A stretch of 64,000 nucleotides of DNA, taken from NCBI GenBank assembly GCA_903895725.1, contig CAITUV010000032.1:1-64000 (forward strand), written 5' to 3'. Shown here piece after piece: positions 9,223 to 17,783 of this stretch. Positions within the stretch are counted from its first letter, which is position 1; each line of letters starts with the position of its first letter. The translations under genes were made by a program, and so were the position numbers. A model generated the notes under the pieces. It was not told the origin of the DNA. It made no database searches and saw nothing but the letters and a program-made list of their open reading frames with translations. This DNA comes from an uncultured Myxococcales bacterium. Lineage in GTDB: Bacteria > Myxococcota_A > UBA9042 > CAIXZC01.

Positions 9223-10398
9223 ATGGTGGGGATCGCACGGTTGAGCCTGGCGATGCTTTTTGCAGCGATGATGCTGGGCGGATGCAACCGCCAGGAGGGC
9301 CCGGCGGCTCCTGCGGGAGACGACTTCCAGGTCGCCTTCGTCTACGTCGGGCCGGTCGGGGACGGGGGCTGGACTTACGCTCACAACGAGGGGCGCCTGT
9401 TCCTGGAGAAGAATGCCGGGGTCAAGACCACCATGGTCGAGAACATCGCCGAGGGGGCGGAGGCCGAGCAGGCCATCCGCAACCTGGCCCGCAAGGAGAA
9501 CGACGTCATCATCACGACCTCGTTTGGCTTCATGGACCCGACGGAAGCGGTGGCGCAGGAGTTCCCCAACGTCAAGTTCATCCATGTGACGGGGTTCAAG
9601 AAGAACGCCACCAACTTCGCCAACCTGATGGGGGCCATGGAATCGATGCGCTACCTGGCGGGCATGATTGCCGGGGCTCGGGCCGTGGAGGACAAGGCGA
9701 AAATCATTGGAGCAGTCGAGCCGTTCCCCATTGCGGAGGTCGTCCGCCTGCTGAATGCGTTCACGCTGGGCGTGCGGGTCACGTGCCCCGACTGCCAGGT
9801 CCACCTCCGGTGGATCAACTCCTGGTTCGACCCGGTGCGCGAGAAGGAGGCGGCCCAGAGTCTGCTCGAGGCCGGTGCCGACGTGGTGGTGACCGGCTGT
9901 GACTCCCCCGGCCCGGTGGTTGCCGCGGCCCAGGCGGGCAAGTGGGGGATTGGCTATGATTCCAGCAATGCGTGCGCGGCCACACCGGAGCGGTGTCTGA
10001 CCGCGACCTACTGGAACTGGGGACCCGTCTATGCGGACATGGTCAAGCAGATCAGGGAAGGCACCTGGAAGCCGGGTGACTACTACATGGAAGTGGATTC
10101 GGGCATCGTCGGGCTGCTGGGGTTCGAGGAGGGGCAGTCTCCGGCGGCCGGGGTCCCGGCCTCGGTGATTCCGAAGATCAAGGAAATGCACGCCAGAATG
10201 AAGAAGGGGGAATTCACCCGCTTCGACGTCTTTGCCGGTCCTCTGCGGGACAACCAGGGCAGAGAGGTTCTGCCGGCCGGGGCGAAGCTCACGCAGGAAG
10301 ATCTGGAGGGTCTCTCCAAGCTCCCGGACCGCCCCGACTGCGTGGTCTGCATGAATTGGCTCGTGGAGGGCATCGTGGGGACAATTCCGGCCCGATGA
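9223..10398 (+). CDS. BMP-family substrate-binding lipoprotein of an ABC importer
   Basis: The protein has 391 residues. ATG 9223 is chosen because a strong GGAGGGGG lies just upstream and a signal peptide ending in LGGC (Cys21) starts there. The mature chain begins QVAFVYVGPVGDGGWTYAHN and continues with GFMDPTEAVAQEFPNVKFIHVTG, which are hallmarks of the basic membrane protein (Bmp/PnrA/TmpC) family. Studied members bind purine or other nucleosides and deliver them to a Rbs-like ABC importer. The stop overlaps the next start as ATGA (10395-10398), and the ATPase and both permeases follow, so the importer is complete and translationally coupled. The exact ligand cannot be read from the sequence. 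The sequence upstream (9130-9160) has GATGGTC heptamers and no clear promoter. Confidence 0.9.
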   Translation: MVGIARLSLAMLFAAMMLGGCNRQEGPAAPAGDDFQVAFVYVGPVGDGGWTYAHNEGRLFLEKNAGVKTTMVENIAEGAEAEQAIRNLARKENDVIITTSFGFMDPTEAVAQEFPNVKFIHVTGFKKNATNFANLMGAMESMRYLAGMIAGARAVEDKAKIIGAVEPFPIAEVVRLLNAFTLGVRVTCPDCQVHLRWINSWFDPVREKEAAQSLLEAGADVVVTGCDSPGPVVAAAQAGKWGIGYDSSNACAATPERCLTATYWNWGPVYADMVKQIREGTWKPGDYYMEVDSGIVGLLGFEEGQSPAAGVPASVIPKIKEMHARMKKGEFTRFDVFAGPLRDNQGREVLPAGAKLTQEDLEGLSKLPDRPDCVVCMNWLVEGIVGTIPAR

Positions 10399-12173
10399 AT
10401 CGAACCGGCGAACACCAGGGAAACACTACGGGAGAACGGAGGGAGGGGCTGGAAGAGCCCGTGTCTTCCCTCCAGCCCCTGTCTTTCGCTCCCGAGAAGC
10501 CAGGGTCTTCCCACGCCGACGAGCATGTGTCGTCCCTTCCTCCGGTGAGTCTCGATCTGGAGGGCATTTCCATCGAGTTCCCGGGCGTGCTCGCCTGTGA
10601 TCGGGTTTCTCTGGCTATCCGAAGGGGGGAAATCCACGCCCTCGTGGGCGAGAACGGAGCAGGCAAGAGCACACTGATGCACTGTGCGGCGGGCATCCTG
10701 CGTCCGACATCGGGCACCATCAGAGTGGACGGCACCCCGGTTCGTTTCACCTCCCCGCAGGATGCCCAGGCAGCGGGCATCGCCATGGTGTTCCAGAACT
10801 TCCTGCTGGTGGAGCGTCTCTCGGTCCTGGACAACGTCCTGCTGGGCAGCGGCAGCCTTCCTCCCCTGCTCGAGCGGGTAAAGCTTGCAGCGGGAATCGA
10901 GCCTGTGTGCAAGCGGTTGGGAATCGAGCTGGACTGGTGTCGCCCGGTCGAGTCCCTGTCAGCTGGTGAGAAGCAGAAAGTCGCCCTGGTCAGGGCCTTG
11001 TACCGCAAGGCGAGAATCCTGATTCTGGATGAACCGACCGCTGTCCTGACGCCGGACGAGTCGGATCGACTGCTGGAGACGATGAGACGGCTGGCGGCAG
11101 ATGGGGTTTCCATTCTGTTCGTGAGCCACAAGCTCCCCGAGATCCGGTCGGTAGCGGATGTAATCACGGTAATGCACCGTGGCCGTGCCGTCGCCTCCTC
11201 CCTCCCGGCCAGGGGCATTTCGGCAGAGGCCGTTGCGAGCCTGATGGTCGGGGGTGATCAGGCATCGGCTCCGATATCGGCACCGGCATCGGCATCGGCA
11301 TCGCCATCGCAGTCGCAATCGCAATCGCAGTCGCAGTCGCAATCGCCGTCGCAATCGCAGTCGCAATCGCAGTCGCCGTCGACATCGCTGTCGACATCGC
11401 CTCCGCCCCCCTCCTCCCCTCCCCTTCGCCTGGATTCCGTCACGCTGCGAGCCGGCGGCCACGATCGGTTGCTCTCCCTTTCCCTCTCCCTTCGTTCCGG
11501 GGAGCTCGTCGGCATCGCCGGCGTCTCCGGCAACGGACAGCGGGAGTTGGTCTCTGTCTGCGCCGGCATTGTCCAGCCCACATCCGGTTCCGTTTCCGTG
11601 GGAGGCAGCGACCTGACTGGCCGCTCCCCCCGCGACTTCTTCGAAGCGGGGCTGTGCTACGTCTCGGAGGACCGCTACAACGAGGCCAGCGCTGCGCAGC
11701 TGAGCCTGGCCGACAGCATCTGCCTGAAGTGGTATCGCAGCCTGCGGGGGGCTCTTCCCGGCTCCCTCGACACGGCCGCCGTGACCCGCACCGCTGGCCG
11801 AATCCTCGAGTCGTTCAACGTCCGCCATTCGGGGCCGGCTGCCCCCACGGCCTCGCTGTCCGGGGGCAATCTTCAGAAGCTCATCCTGGGCCGGGAGCTC
11901 TCCCACGAGCCTGCGGTTCTCATAGTCCACCAGCCGACCCAGGGGCTCGACTTGGCTTCCACCGAGTTCGTCTATCAGGCGCTGCGTCAGCAGGCGGCCC
12001 GCGGGACCGCCATTCTCCTGGTCAGCAGCGACCTCGACGAAGTGCTTGCGCTCAGCGATCGCCTCCTCGTGATGTACCGTGGGCGGTTCGTCGGTGAGTT
12101 CCCGAGGTGCGAGTTCGACCGGCTCCGGGTGGGTTCCCTCATGGCCGGGCTCGTCGGGGAGGCAGCTCCATGA
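10395..12173 (+). CDS. double-domain ABC transporter ATPase (BMP/sugar type)
   Basis: The protein has 592 residues; the start is ATG 10395, which overlaps the preceding stop. The first nucleotide-binding domain has Walker A GENGAGKS (near 86), signature LSAGEKQKV (near 188) and Walker B ILILDEP. The second has the degenerate Walker A GVSGNGQRE (near 376), usual for RbsA/NupO-type ATPases, and signature LSGGNLQKL (near 488). It energises the importer formed with the binding protein and the two permeases. Residues 1-50 are an unusual extra N-terminal extension. Between the domains (near 290-338) lies a Ser/Gln/Pro linker encoded by hexamer repeats (11268-11400), absent in typical members. The stop overlaps the permease start (ATGA at 12170-12173). 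Confidence 0.92.
   Translation: MNRTGEHQGNTTGERREGLEEPVSSLQPLSFAPEKPGSSHADEHVSSLPPVSLDLEGISIEFPGVLACDRVSLAIRRGEIHALVGENGAGKSTLMHCAAGILRPTSGTIRVDGTPVRFTSPQDAQAAGIAMVFQNFLLVERLSVLDNVLLGSGSLPPLLERVKLAAGIEPVCKRLGIELDWCRPVESLSAGEKQKVALVRALYRKARILILDEPTAVLTPDESDRLLETMRRLAADGVSILFVSHKLPEIRSVADVITVMHRGRAVASSLPARGISAEAVASLMVGGDQASAPISAPASASASPSQSQSQSQSQSQSPSQSQSQSQSPSTSLSTSPPPPSSPPLRLDSVTLRAGGHDRLLSLSLSLRSGELVGIAGVSGNGQRELVSVCAGIVQPTSGSVSVGGSDLTGRSPRDFFEAGLCYVSEDRYNEASAAQLSLADSICLKWYRSLRGALPGSLDTAAVTRTAGRILESFNVRHSGPAAPTASLSGGNLQKLILGRELSHEPAVLIVHQPTQGLDLASTEFVYQALRQQAARGTAILLVSSDLDEVLALSDRLLVMYRGRFVGEFPRCEFDRLRVGSLMAGLVGEAAP
11268..11400. repeat. hexanucleotide run (TCGCAR/GCATCG type) encoding the ATPase linker
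   Basis: Around twenty 6-bp units with a conserved TCG core, drifting from GGCATC to TCGCAR, encode alternating Ser-Ala, Ser-Gln and Ser-Pro. The multiple of three keeps the frame. Similar CGAT-type hexamers occur outside genes at 32281-32330 and 59704-59752. Confidence 0.9.
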
Positions 12174-13264
12174 GGCTGCTTGTGGAACCCAGGCTGGTCC
12201 AATCCCGGGTCGTCCGGTTCGGAGCGCCGGCGGCTGGCCTCGCATTCGGGCTGCTCCTGTCGGCCATCATGCTCGAGCTGTTCGGAATTCCGGCTCCGGC
12301 AGCGTATCTCGCGATCATCGAATCCGGGTTCACGGGCGGCCTCTTCGCCATTTCCGATACGCTGACCGTCGCAACGCCCCTGATCCTGTGCGGGCTGGCC
12401 TGTGCACTGGCATTCAAGACCCGCCTCTGGAACGTGGGGGCCGAAGGACAGCTCTTCCTCGGTGCTTGGGCCGCAACCGGTGTGGCGATCGCGCTCCTGC
12501 CGGCCGGGACTCCGGGATTCATCGCGATCCCCTGCATGGCGGTCGCAGGCTTCCTCGCCGGGGCCGCCTGGGGGGCCGTCCCGGGATTCCTCCGGGCCAG
12601 GTTCGGCACCAGCGAGATCCTGACCTCCCTGATGCTGGTCTACGTTGCCGCGCACTGGAACAACTACTTCATCTACTCGGTGTGGAGCGACCGCGGCTTC
12701 CAGATGACCCGCCTGTTTCCCCGGGAATCATGGCTCCCCCGGCTGAGCGACCTGGCATCGAGCTGGCCCGGGGCAGCGGGGCTGACCCTCCATGCCGGCT
12801 TCGTGGTGGCGCTGCTCCTGGCCGCTCTCTTCTGGTTCGTGATGTTCAAGACCCGGTTCGGCTTCGAGATCAAGGTCACGGGAATCAGCGAGCGCACGGC
12901 CCACTATGCGGGGATGCCCGTCAGGCGCAACATCGTGGTCGTCATGGCCCTCTCCGGAGGGCTTGCCGGCCTGGCCGGGATGTGCGAGGTGACCGGAGTC
13001 GTCCACCGCCTCCAGGAGAATTTCTCGCCCGGATACGGATTCACGGCGATCCTCGTGGCGTGGCTCGCCCGCCTGAACCCGGCGGCCATCGTGCTGGTTT
13101 CGTTCCTCCTGTCCGGGCTGCTGGTCGGTGCCCGTGAGATCCAGCCTTCGGGAATCGCCATGATGCTCCAGGGAATCGTGCTGACCTGCGTGGTCGCTGC
13201 CGACTTCCTCACCGGAAATCGGATCCGCATCGTCAAGGATGCCGCTCGGACGGAGGCACCATGA
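12170..13264 (+). CDS. ABC importer permease 1 (BPD_transp_2 type)
   Basis: The protein has 364 residues. ATG 12170 overlaps the ATPase stop, and GGGGAGG lies eight bases upstream. It has about ten hydrophobic segments and the family motifs LAFKTRLWNVGAEGQLFLGAWAATG (near 80-105) and GTSEILTSLMLVYVAAHW. These are typical of RbsC/NupP-like permeases, which form the channel of nucleoside, autoinducer or sugar importers. GLAGLAGMCEVTG near the C-terminus is the usual EAA-like loop region. It pairs with the second permease, whose start overlaps its stop by ATGA, to make a heterodimer in the inner membrane. Confidence 0.92.
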   Translation: MRLLVEPRLVQSRVVRFGAPAAGLAFGLLLSAIMLELFGIPAPAAYLAIIESGFTGGLFAISDTLTVATPLILCGLACALAFKTRLWNVGAEGQLFLGAWAATGVAIALLPAGTPGFIAIPCMAVAGFLAGAAWGAVPGFLRARFGTSEILTSLMLVYVAAHWNNYFIYSVWSDRGFQMTRLFPRESWLPRLSDLASSWPGAAGLTLHAGFVVALLLAALFWFVMFKTRFGFEIKVTGISERTAHYAGMPVRRNIVVVMALSGGLAGLAGMCEVTGVVHRLQENFSPGYGFTAILVAWLARLNPAAIVLVSFLLSGLLVGAREIQPSGIAMMLQGIVLTCVVAADFLTGNRIRIVKDAARTEAP

Positions 13265-14211
13265 ACGGATCTGAATTCACCCAGAACCTGCTGGCTGCCG
13301 GGGTGGCGCGCGGAACGCCCCTTCTCTTTGCCGTCCAGGGGGAATTGCTGGCCGAGCTCTCCGGTGTCCTCAACCTCGGCCTCGAAGGGATCATGCTGGC
13401 CAGTGCCATGGCTGGAGTTGCCGTCGCCCACTTCGCCGGCTCGGCCTGGGCCGGCCTTGCTGCTGCAACCGCCGTGGGTGCGCTGTTCGGCGTCGTCCAC
13501 GCCTTCCTGGCGGTCACGCTGCGCTGTGACCAGGTCGTAACCGGGCTATCGCTCGTGTTCGTCGGAACGGGCATCTCGTCGGTCGGCGGGGCCCCGCTGG
13601 TGGGACTCCGCCAGGCGGTTCCGCACTTCACAAAGCTGCCGATTCCCGGACTTTGCGACCTGCCGTTCGTAGGGCCGGTGCTCTTCTCGCATGTCTGGCC
13701 CGTCTACCTCGGCTTCGCCACGATTCCCGTGATCTACCTGTTCCTGACTCGAACCCGGGCCGGCCTGAACCTCCGGGCCGTCGGAGAGAACCCCGCCGCT
13801 GCCGCTGCCGTCGGTCTTCCGGTCACCCGACTGCGTTACCTCTACGTCGTCCTCGGGGCCGGCATGGCCGGCTTCTCCGGGGCCACGCTCAGCCTGGCGG
13901 TCACTCCCGGCTGGGTCGACGGCCTGACCGCCGGCCAGGGCTGGATCGCCATCGGCCTCGTCATCGTCGGAGGTTGGCGTCCTCTGCCCGCTGCCATCGG
14001 TGCCTACCTCTTCGGCGCGATCCACAGACTCACCCTCGACCTCCAGGGCACCGGAATTCCCCTGTTCCAAGACCCGAACACCGGCTTCTTCCTGAACATG
14101 CTCCCCTACCTCGCCGCCGTGGGCGTGCTCGTCGCCGCATCCCTCGGCCGCCGATCCGGTGCCGCCCCCACTGCGCTGGGAAGGCCGTTCCTTCCCGGCA
14201 CCACACGGTGA
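13261..14211 (+). CDS. ABC importer permease 2 (BPD_transp_2 type)
   Basis: The protein has 316 residues; ATG 13261 overlaps the previous stop. It has eight or nine membrane segments with ELSGVLNLGLEGIMLASAMAGV near the N-terminus and LRAVGENPAAAAAVGLPVTRLRYLYVVLGAGMAGFSGA in the middle. Both motifs are characteristic of the NupQ/YufQ subtype that partners BMP binding proteins. The four-gene set (binding protein, ATPase, two permeases) at 9223-14211 is thus complete, tightly overlapped and probably expressed as one transcript. Confidence 0.92.
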   Translation: MNGSEFTQNLLAAGVARGTPLLFAVQGELLAELSGVLNLGLEGIMLASAMAGVAVAHFAGSAWAGLAAATAVGALFGVVHAFLAVTLRCDQVVTGLSLVFVGTGISSVGGAPLVGLRQAVPHFTKLPIPGLCDLPFVGPVLFSHVWPVYLGFATIPVIYLFLTRTRAGLNLRAVGENPAAAAAVGLPVTRLRYLYVVLGAGMAGFSGATLSLAVTPGWVDGLTAGQGWIAIGLVIVGGWRPLPAAIGAYLFGAIHRLTLDLQGTGIPLFQDPNTGFFLNMLPYLAAVGVLVAASLGRRSGAAPTALGRPFLPGTTR

Positions 14212-14219
14212 AACGAAAT

Positions 14220-14310
14220 GGGACCACGGGACAGATTGGACAAGTAGGACAATTGGAAGGTATTGGATACGGGGAGGAATGCGCGGGGGCTTTTGACTAG
14301 CGGCTCGCGG
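14220..14310 (+). repeat. partial copy of the 9-bp-arm element
   Basis: Right after the permease gene, GGAC recurs at 14221, 14229, 14238 and 14247, followed by weaker GGAA and GGAT units, a roughly 9-bp period. Then comes GGGGGCTTTTGACTAGCGGC, which resembles the beginning of the core in the elements at 21262-21462 (TTTGACTGGCGGC) and 52158-52368 (GGCTTTTGAC on the minus strand). The rest of the core and the second arm are missing. In this copy the TTGACT serves as part of a good promoter. Confidence 0.5.
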
Positions 14311-14322
14311 TTGTGCTATAGG
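14293..14322 (+). promoter_or_regulatory. promoter for the glycosyltransferase pair
   Basis: TTGACT (14293-14298) and the extended -10 element TGCTATAGG (TATAGG at 14317-14322) are 18 bp apart. Transcription would begin about 40 bases before GTG 14372. Confidence 0.6.
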
Positions 14323-14371
14323 AGGCAGCACTCCGGCCCGACGTCCCGGGCCACCAGTTGCGGGGGCTTGC

Positions 14372-15199
14372 GTGTTTTCCGGGCTGTCCATCGGCGTCGT
14401 GATTCCCGCTTACAACGAAGAGCGGTTCATCGCACGCACGCTGCGACAGATCCCCTCGTTCGTGGACGAGATCATCGTCATCGATGATTCCAGCCGGGAC
14501 CGCACGTTCCACGAAGCCGTCTCGGCAGCGGATTCGAGGACCCGCATCGTGCGTCACGAGACCAACCAGGGCGTAGGCGGTGCCATCGTAACCGGGTACC
14601 GGGAGGCCCTCTCCCGCAACCTCGACGTGGCCGTGGTCATGGCGGGCGACGGCCAGATGGATCCCAACGACCTCGGGACGCTGCTTGCACCAATCGCCGA
14701 TGGCAGGGCTGACTACGTCAAGGGCAATCGCTTCCTTCATGCCGATGTCTGGCGTTGCATGCCGAAGGTCCGGCTGGCCGGCAATCTCGCACTGTCGCTG
14801 CTGACCCGGATCTCGGCCGGCTACCCGGACATCTGGGATTCCCAGTGCGGGTACACGGCGGTCACCCGGCACGCGCTTTCCCGAATCGATCTCGACGCGG
14901 TCTACAGGCGGTATGGATTCCCGAACGACTTCCTGGCCCATCTGCACTCGGCCGGTTCCCGACTGGCCCAGGTCTGCGTGCGTCCCGTCTACGAGGGCCA
15001 GGCCTCGGGCATCCGTCCGGCACGAGTCGTGCTGCCGCTGTCCATGCTGCTGGCCCGCTCGCTTGCCCAGCGGCTGAGGCGGGAGCTGAGGGAAGCGCCT
15101 CGCACGTCGACTCCCGGCCGGCCCCCGTCTTCCGCATCGGTCGCCGCACCGGCGACCATCGTCCATCCTCCATCGTCCATTGTTTCCGCACCCCGGTGA
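14372..15199 (+). CDS. family 2 glycosyltransferase
   Basis: The protein has 275 residues and starts at GTG 14372 behind a GGGGG stretch. The N-terminus VVIPAYNEERFIARTLRQIP, then IVIDDSSRD and MAGDGQMDP, are the nucleotide-sugar and metal-binding motifs of GT-A fold family 2 enzymes of the dolichyl- or undecaprenyl-phosphate mannosyl/glucosyltransferase type. The GYPDIWDSQCGY segment fits that subgroup. There are no clear membrane helices after the catalytic domain. The last 35 residues are Ser/Pro/Ala-rich and unrelated to the fold; they are encoded by GATGGAC-like heptamers (15163-15182), suggesting the end was extended by repeat DNA. Five bp separate it from the next gene, another glycosyltransferase. 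Confidence 0.88.
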   Translation: MFSGLSIGVVIPAYNEERFIARTLRQIPSFVDEIIVIDDSSRDRTFHEAVSAADSRTRIVRHETNQGVGGAIVTGYREALSRNLDVAVVMAGDGQMDPNDLGTLLAPIADGRADYVKGNRFLHADVWRCMPKVRLAGNLALSLLTRISAGYPDIWDSQCGYTAVTRHALSRIDLDAVYRRYGFPNDFLAHLHSAGSRLAQVCVRPVYEGQASGIRPARVVLPLSMLLARSLAQRLRRELREAPRTSTPGRPPSSASVAAPATIVHPPSSIVSAPR

Positions 15200-15203
15200 G
15201 CCG

Positions 15204-16445
15204 ATGCGCGTCCTGATGCTCACCACCTCGTATCCGACCTTCCCCGGGGATTTTCGCGGTGGATTCGTCGAGGATCTCGCCCAGGGACTGGCCTCCATCG
15301 GCCACGAAGTGCAGGTGCTCGTGCCGCATCCGGGCGGCGACGCGCAGGAGAGCGAATCCTCGGCCGGCGTAACCGTCGAGCGGGTCCGTTCCCCACGCCT
15401 GCTTGGCCATGGTACCAGCGCATTCGGCGAGCTCGGGGTCCTGAATTCCCTGGCGAAGAACCCCGGTCGGGCAGCCGAGATCGCTCTGGCCCTGGCAGCG
15501 CTCGCCCGGCGGGCACTGGAAGCGGCCGCCTCGTGCGACCTGGTCATCACGCACTGGCTCGTGCCCGGGGGCGTGATCGGAGCAGCGCTCAGCCACGTCC
15601 GTGGCATTCCCCATATTGCAATCGAGCACGGCGGCGGAGCCCGCGTCCTGTCCCGGATGCCGGGCCGCTCCCTTGCCCTGGGCTTCATCCTGTCGGGGAG
15701 CACGGCGGTCCAGCTCGTTTCTCAGCAGCTCAAGGAGCAACTTGCCCGGGCGGTGCCGTCCTCCCGGGACCGGTTGGAGGCGTTGAGCCTGGTCTTTCCG
15801 GCCCCCCTGCCCGGCGAGCCCCCAGCGCAATCGGCTCGGCCCTACATGCCGCCCCCGCGCATTCTGTTCGTGGGTCGGCTCATTGAGGACAAGGGGATCG
15901 AGACGCTGCTCGCCGCCCTGGGCCATCTTCGCCATGCGCGACTGACGGTGGTCGGTGACGGACCGCAGCGGATGCTTGCAGAGACGACATCCCAGGAGAG
16001 CGAGCTTTCCTCCCGGGTCACGCTGACCGGCCTCGTTCCACGCCCGGACATGGATGCCATCTATCGCGCGCACGACATCCTGGTGATTCCGTCCCTGGCC
16101 GGCCCGTTCGACGAGGGCGGCAGAAGCGGTGCTTCCGGCGAGGGGGTTCCCCGTGTGCTTCTCGAAGGCATGGCCGCCGGACTGGTGCCCGTGTGCTCGA
16201 AGGTGGGCGGCATGCCCGAAGTCATCCGCGACGGTGAAAACGGCCTCCTCTTCCCCCCGGGCGATTCCGATGCGCTCGCCCGATGCCTTCGTTCACTGGC
16301 CAACAATCCCAAGCTCTGCGCCCGCCTGGCGGCCCGTGCCCGCAGGGATGCCACCCGCTACACGCTCCCTTCCCTGCTCAAGCTGCTCGACAACCGCCTG
16401 CGAGGGGAGGGAATCGAGCTGAGGCTTGCACGGCCGGTGCGCTGA
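15204..16445 (+). CDS. family 4 glycosyltransferase
   Basis: The protein has 413 residues. ATG 15204 is preferred over 15180 because the Rossmann N-terminus MRVLMLTTSYPTFPGDF begins there and the gene then follows the previous stop by only four bases. The N-terminal acceptor domain (1-215) has FVEDLAQGLASIGHEVQVLVPHP. The C-terminal GT1-type domain (from about 218) has ILFVGRLIEDKGIETLLAAL, VVGDGP and EGVPRVLLEGMAAGLVPV, the donor-binding region of GT-B fold retaining enzymes. Together with the family 2 enzyme and the O-antigen-ligase-like protein upstream, it points to surface glycan assembly. Donor and acceptor sugars are unknown. Confidence 0.9.
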   Translation: MRVLMLTTSYPTFPGDFRGGFVEDLAQGLASIGHEVQVLVPHPGGDAQESESSAGVTVERVRSPRLLGHGTSAFGELGVLNSLAKNPGRAAEIALALAALARRALEAAASCDLVITHWLVPGGVIGAALSHVRGIPHIAIEHGGGARVLSRMPGRSLALGFILSGSTAVQLVSQQLKEQLARAVPSSRDRLEALSLVFPAPLPGEPPAQSARPYMPPPRILFVGRLIEDKGIETLLAALGHLRHARLTVVGDGPQRMLAETTSQESELSSRVTLTGLVPRPDMDAIYRAHDILVIPSLAGPFDEGGRSGASGEGVPRVLLEGMAAGLVPVCSKVGGMPEVIRDGENGLLFPPGDSDALARCLRSLANNPKLCARLAARARRDATRYTLPSLLKLLDNRLRGEGIELRLARPVR

Positions 16446-16555
16446 AGATGTGACGTCGGTGCGGAGTGCGGATGCGCTTCCGGACATGCCCCCACCCCTG
16501 ACCGGAGCGTGTGCGTCGGGTTGCGTTGCGTCGGCAGTACCCTGGCTGCGGGCAA

Positions 16556-16568
16556 CCCGGCGGCCGGG
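16556..16568. terminator. short hairpin between convergent genes
   Basis: CCCGG-cgg-CCGGG forms a 5-bp stem six bases past the minus-strand stop codon. There is no T run, so at most it is a weak or factor-assisted terminator. Confidence 0.2.
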
Positions 16569-16573
16569 AGTGC

Positions 16574-17755
16574 TCAGTGCGCCGCCGCATCCACCGCACA
16601 GCGAAAGCCAGGAGCCATGTAGGTCTGGTCCGACTCGCGGAAGGTCCGGGCAGAGACGCGCACGTCACCGGCCCGATCCAACCACCCTCCGCCGCGGATC
16701 ACGTGTGTCCGCGTCCACGACGGTCCCTGGGGATTCTTCGGTGGGGACTTGGCATAGTAGTCGAACTCATAGTAGTCGTTCACCCACTCCGACTCGTTGC
16801 CGGCCATGTCCAGGACGCCATAGGGAGAGGCCCCGTCCGGGAATGAGCCGACGGGGGCCGTGCCGCGGAAACCGTCGTCGTACCCCTTTGTCACCTCCAG
16901 GCCCGGACGCGGGCGGGCGGCGGAGTCGTCGGCCAGGTTCGCGACCTTCCCGCCTGAGCCCGGAGCCTCGTTGCCCCAGGGGTATCGCCTTCCGTCTGTT
17001 CCACGGGCAGCCCTCTCCCACTCGGCCTCGGTCGGCAGGCGCTTGAACCGGTATCTGCAGTACATGCGTGCCTGCGTCCAGCTCACGCAGTTGACCGGAT
17101 GCGAGTCCATGCCGTCGCGTCCCCAGGTGCAGGCCCAGCGCCAGTCCTCCGGCCGGTCGTCGTCCCCCCAGCTCGGCGGAGGGGCGGGAGAAGGCTTGTC
17201 GCAACTTCCCGAATCGACGCACTCCTTGAACTGGGCCACCGTGACCTCGGTCGCGTCGATCCAGTAGGCGTCCAGCTCGACCTCGTGGACCGGTTTCTCC
17301 TCGTCGCCGCACCCCGGATCGAGCTCGTCGTTGCACCCCATCCGGAACGTGCCCGCCGGAATCAGGATCATCCCCTTGTGCAGCCTCTCCTGGAACGCTG
17401 CCCGCCGCTCCTCATCGGCCTTGCGCTCGGCCTCCCGCTCTGCCTCCTGCGCCCGGCGTGCCGCCTCGGCCCTTGCCGCCCGGTCACCATCAAGGCTCGC
17501 CTTGCGGGCAGCCTCCTGCGCCACGACACGGGCGGTAGCCTCCTGCGCCGAGCGGGCGGCATCTCTGGCCCGGACAGCTTCTTCCATGGCCCGGGCGGCC
17601 TCTTCCCTGGCCAATCGGACGGAATCGTCGCCCCGGCGGGCGGCGGCCTGCAACTCGGACTTCCCGGCTTCCGGCACCGGGACCGGCACCTCGTCTCTTC
17701 CACACCCCATGCTCACAGCAACGTACAGCAGCGCTGCGGCCAGTCGTGCGCTCAT
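16574..17755 (-). CDS. lipoprotein with formylglycine-generating-enzyme-like (SUMF1) domain
   Basis: The protein has 393 residues. ATG 17755 is chosen over 17770 because GGAGGGAG is correctly spaced and the signal peptide MSARLAAALLYVAVSMGC starts there (Cys18 lipidated). Residues 25-125 are Ala/Arg/Glu-rich and almost certainly a long coiled coil. From about 128 to the end comes a SUMF1/EgtB/PvdO-type domain with PAGTFRMGC, DATEVTVAQFKECV, HPVNCVSWTQARMYCRY, LPTEAEWERAARGTDGRRYPWG, YGVLDMAGNESEWVND, RGGGW and GFRCAV. In true formylglycine enzymes two active-site cysteines bind copper and oxidise sulfatase cysteines. No sulfatase gene is present here, and many bacterial members have other roles. 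It is last in a five-gene operon (21190 to 16574). Confidence 0.85.
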   Translation of the reverse strand: MSARLAAALLYVAVSMGCGRDEVPVPVPEAGKSELQAAARRGDDSVRLAREEAARAMEEAVRARDAARSAQEATARVVAQEAARKASLDGDRAARAEAARRAQEAEREAERKADEERRAAFQERLHKGMILIPAGTFRMGCNDELDPGCGDEEKPVHEVELDAYWIDATEVTVAQFKECVDSGSCDKPSPAPPPSWGDDDRPEDWRWACTWGRDGMDSHPVNCVSWTQARMYCRYRFKRLPTEAEWERAARGTDGRRYPWGNEAPGSGGKVANLADDSAARPRPGLEVTKGYDDGFRGTAPVGSFPDGASPYGVLDMAGNESEWVNDYYEFDYYAKSPPKNPQGPSWTRTHVIRGGGWLDRAGDVRVSARTFRESDQTYMAPGFRCAVDAAAH

Positions 17756-17783
17756 CGTCTCCCTCCACAAGGAGTCTGCGGGC

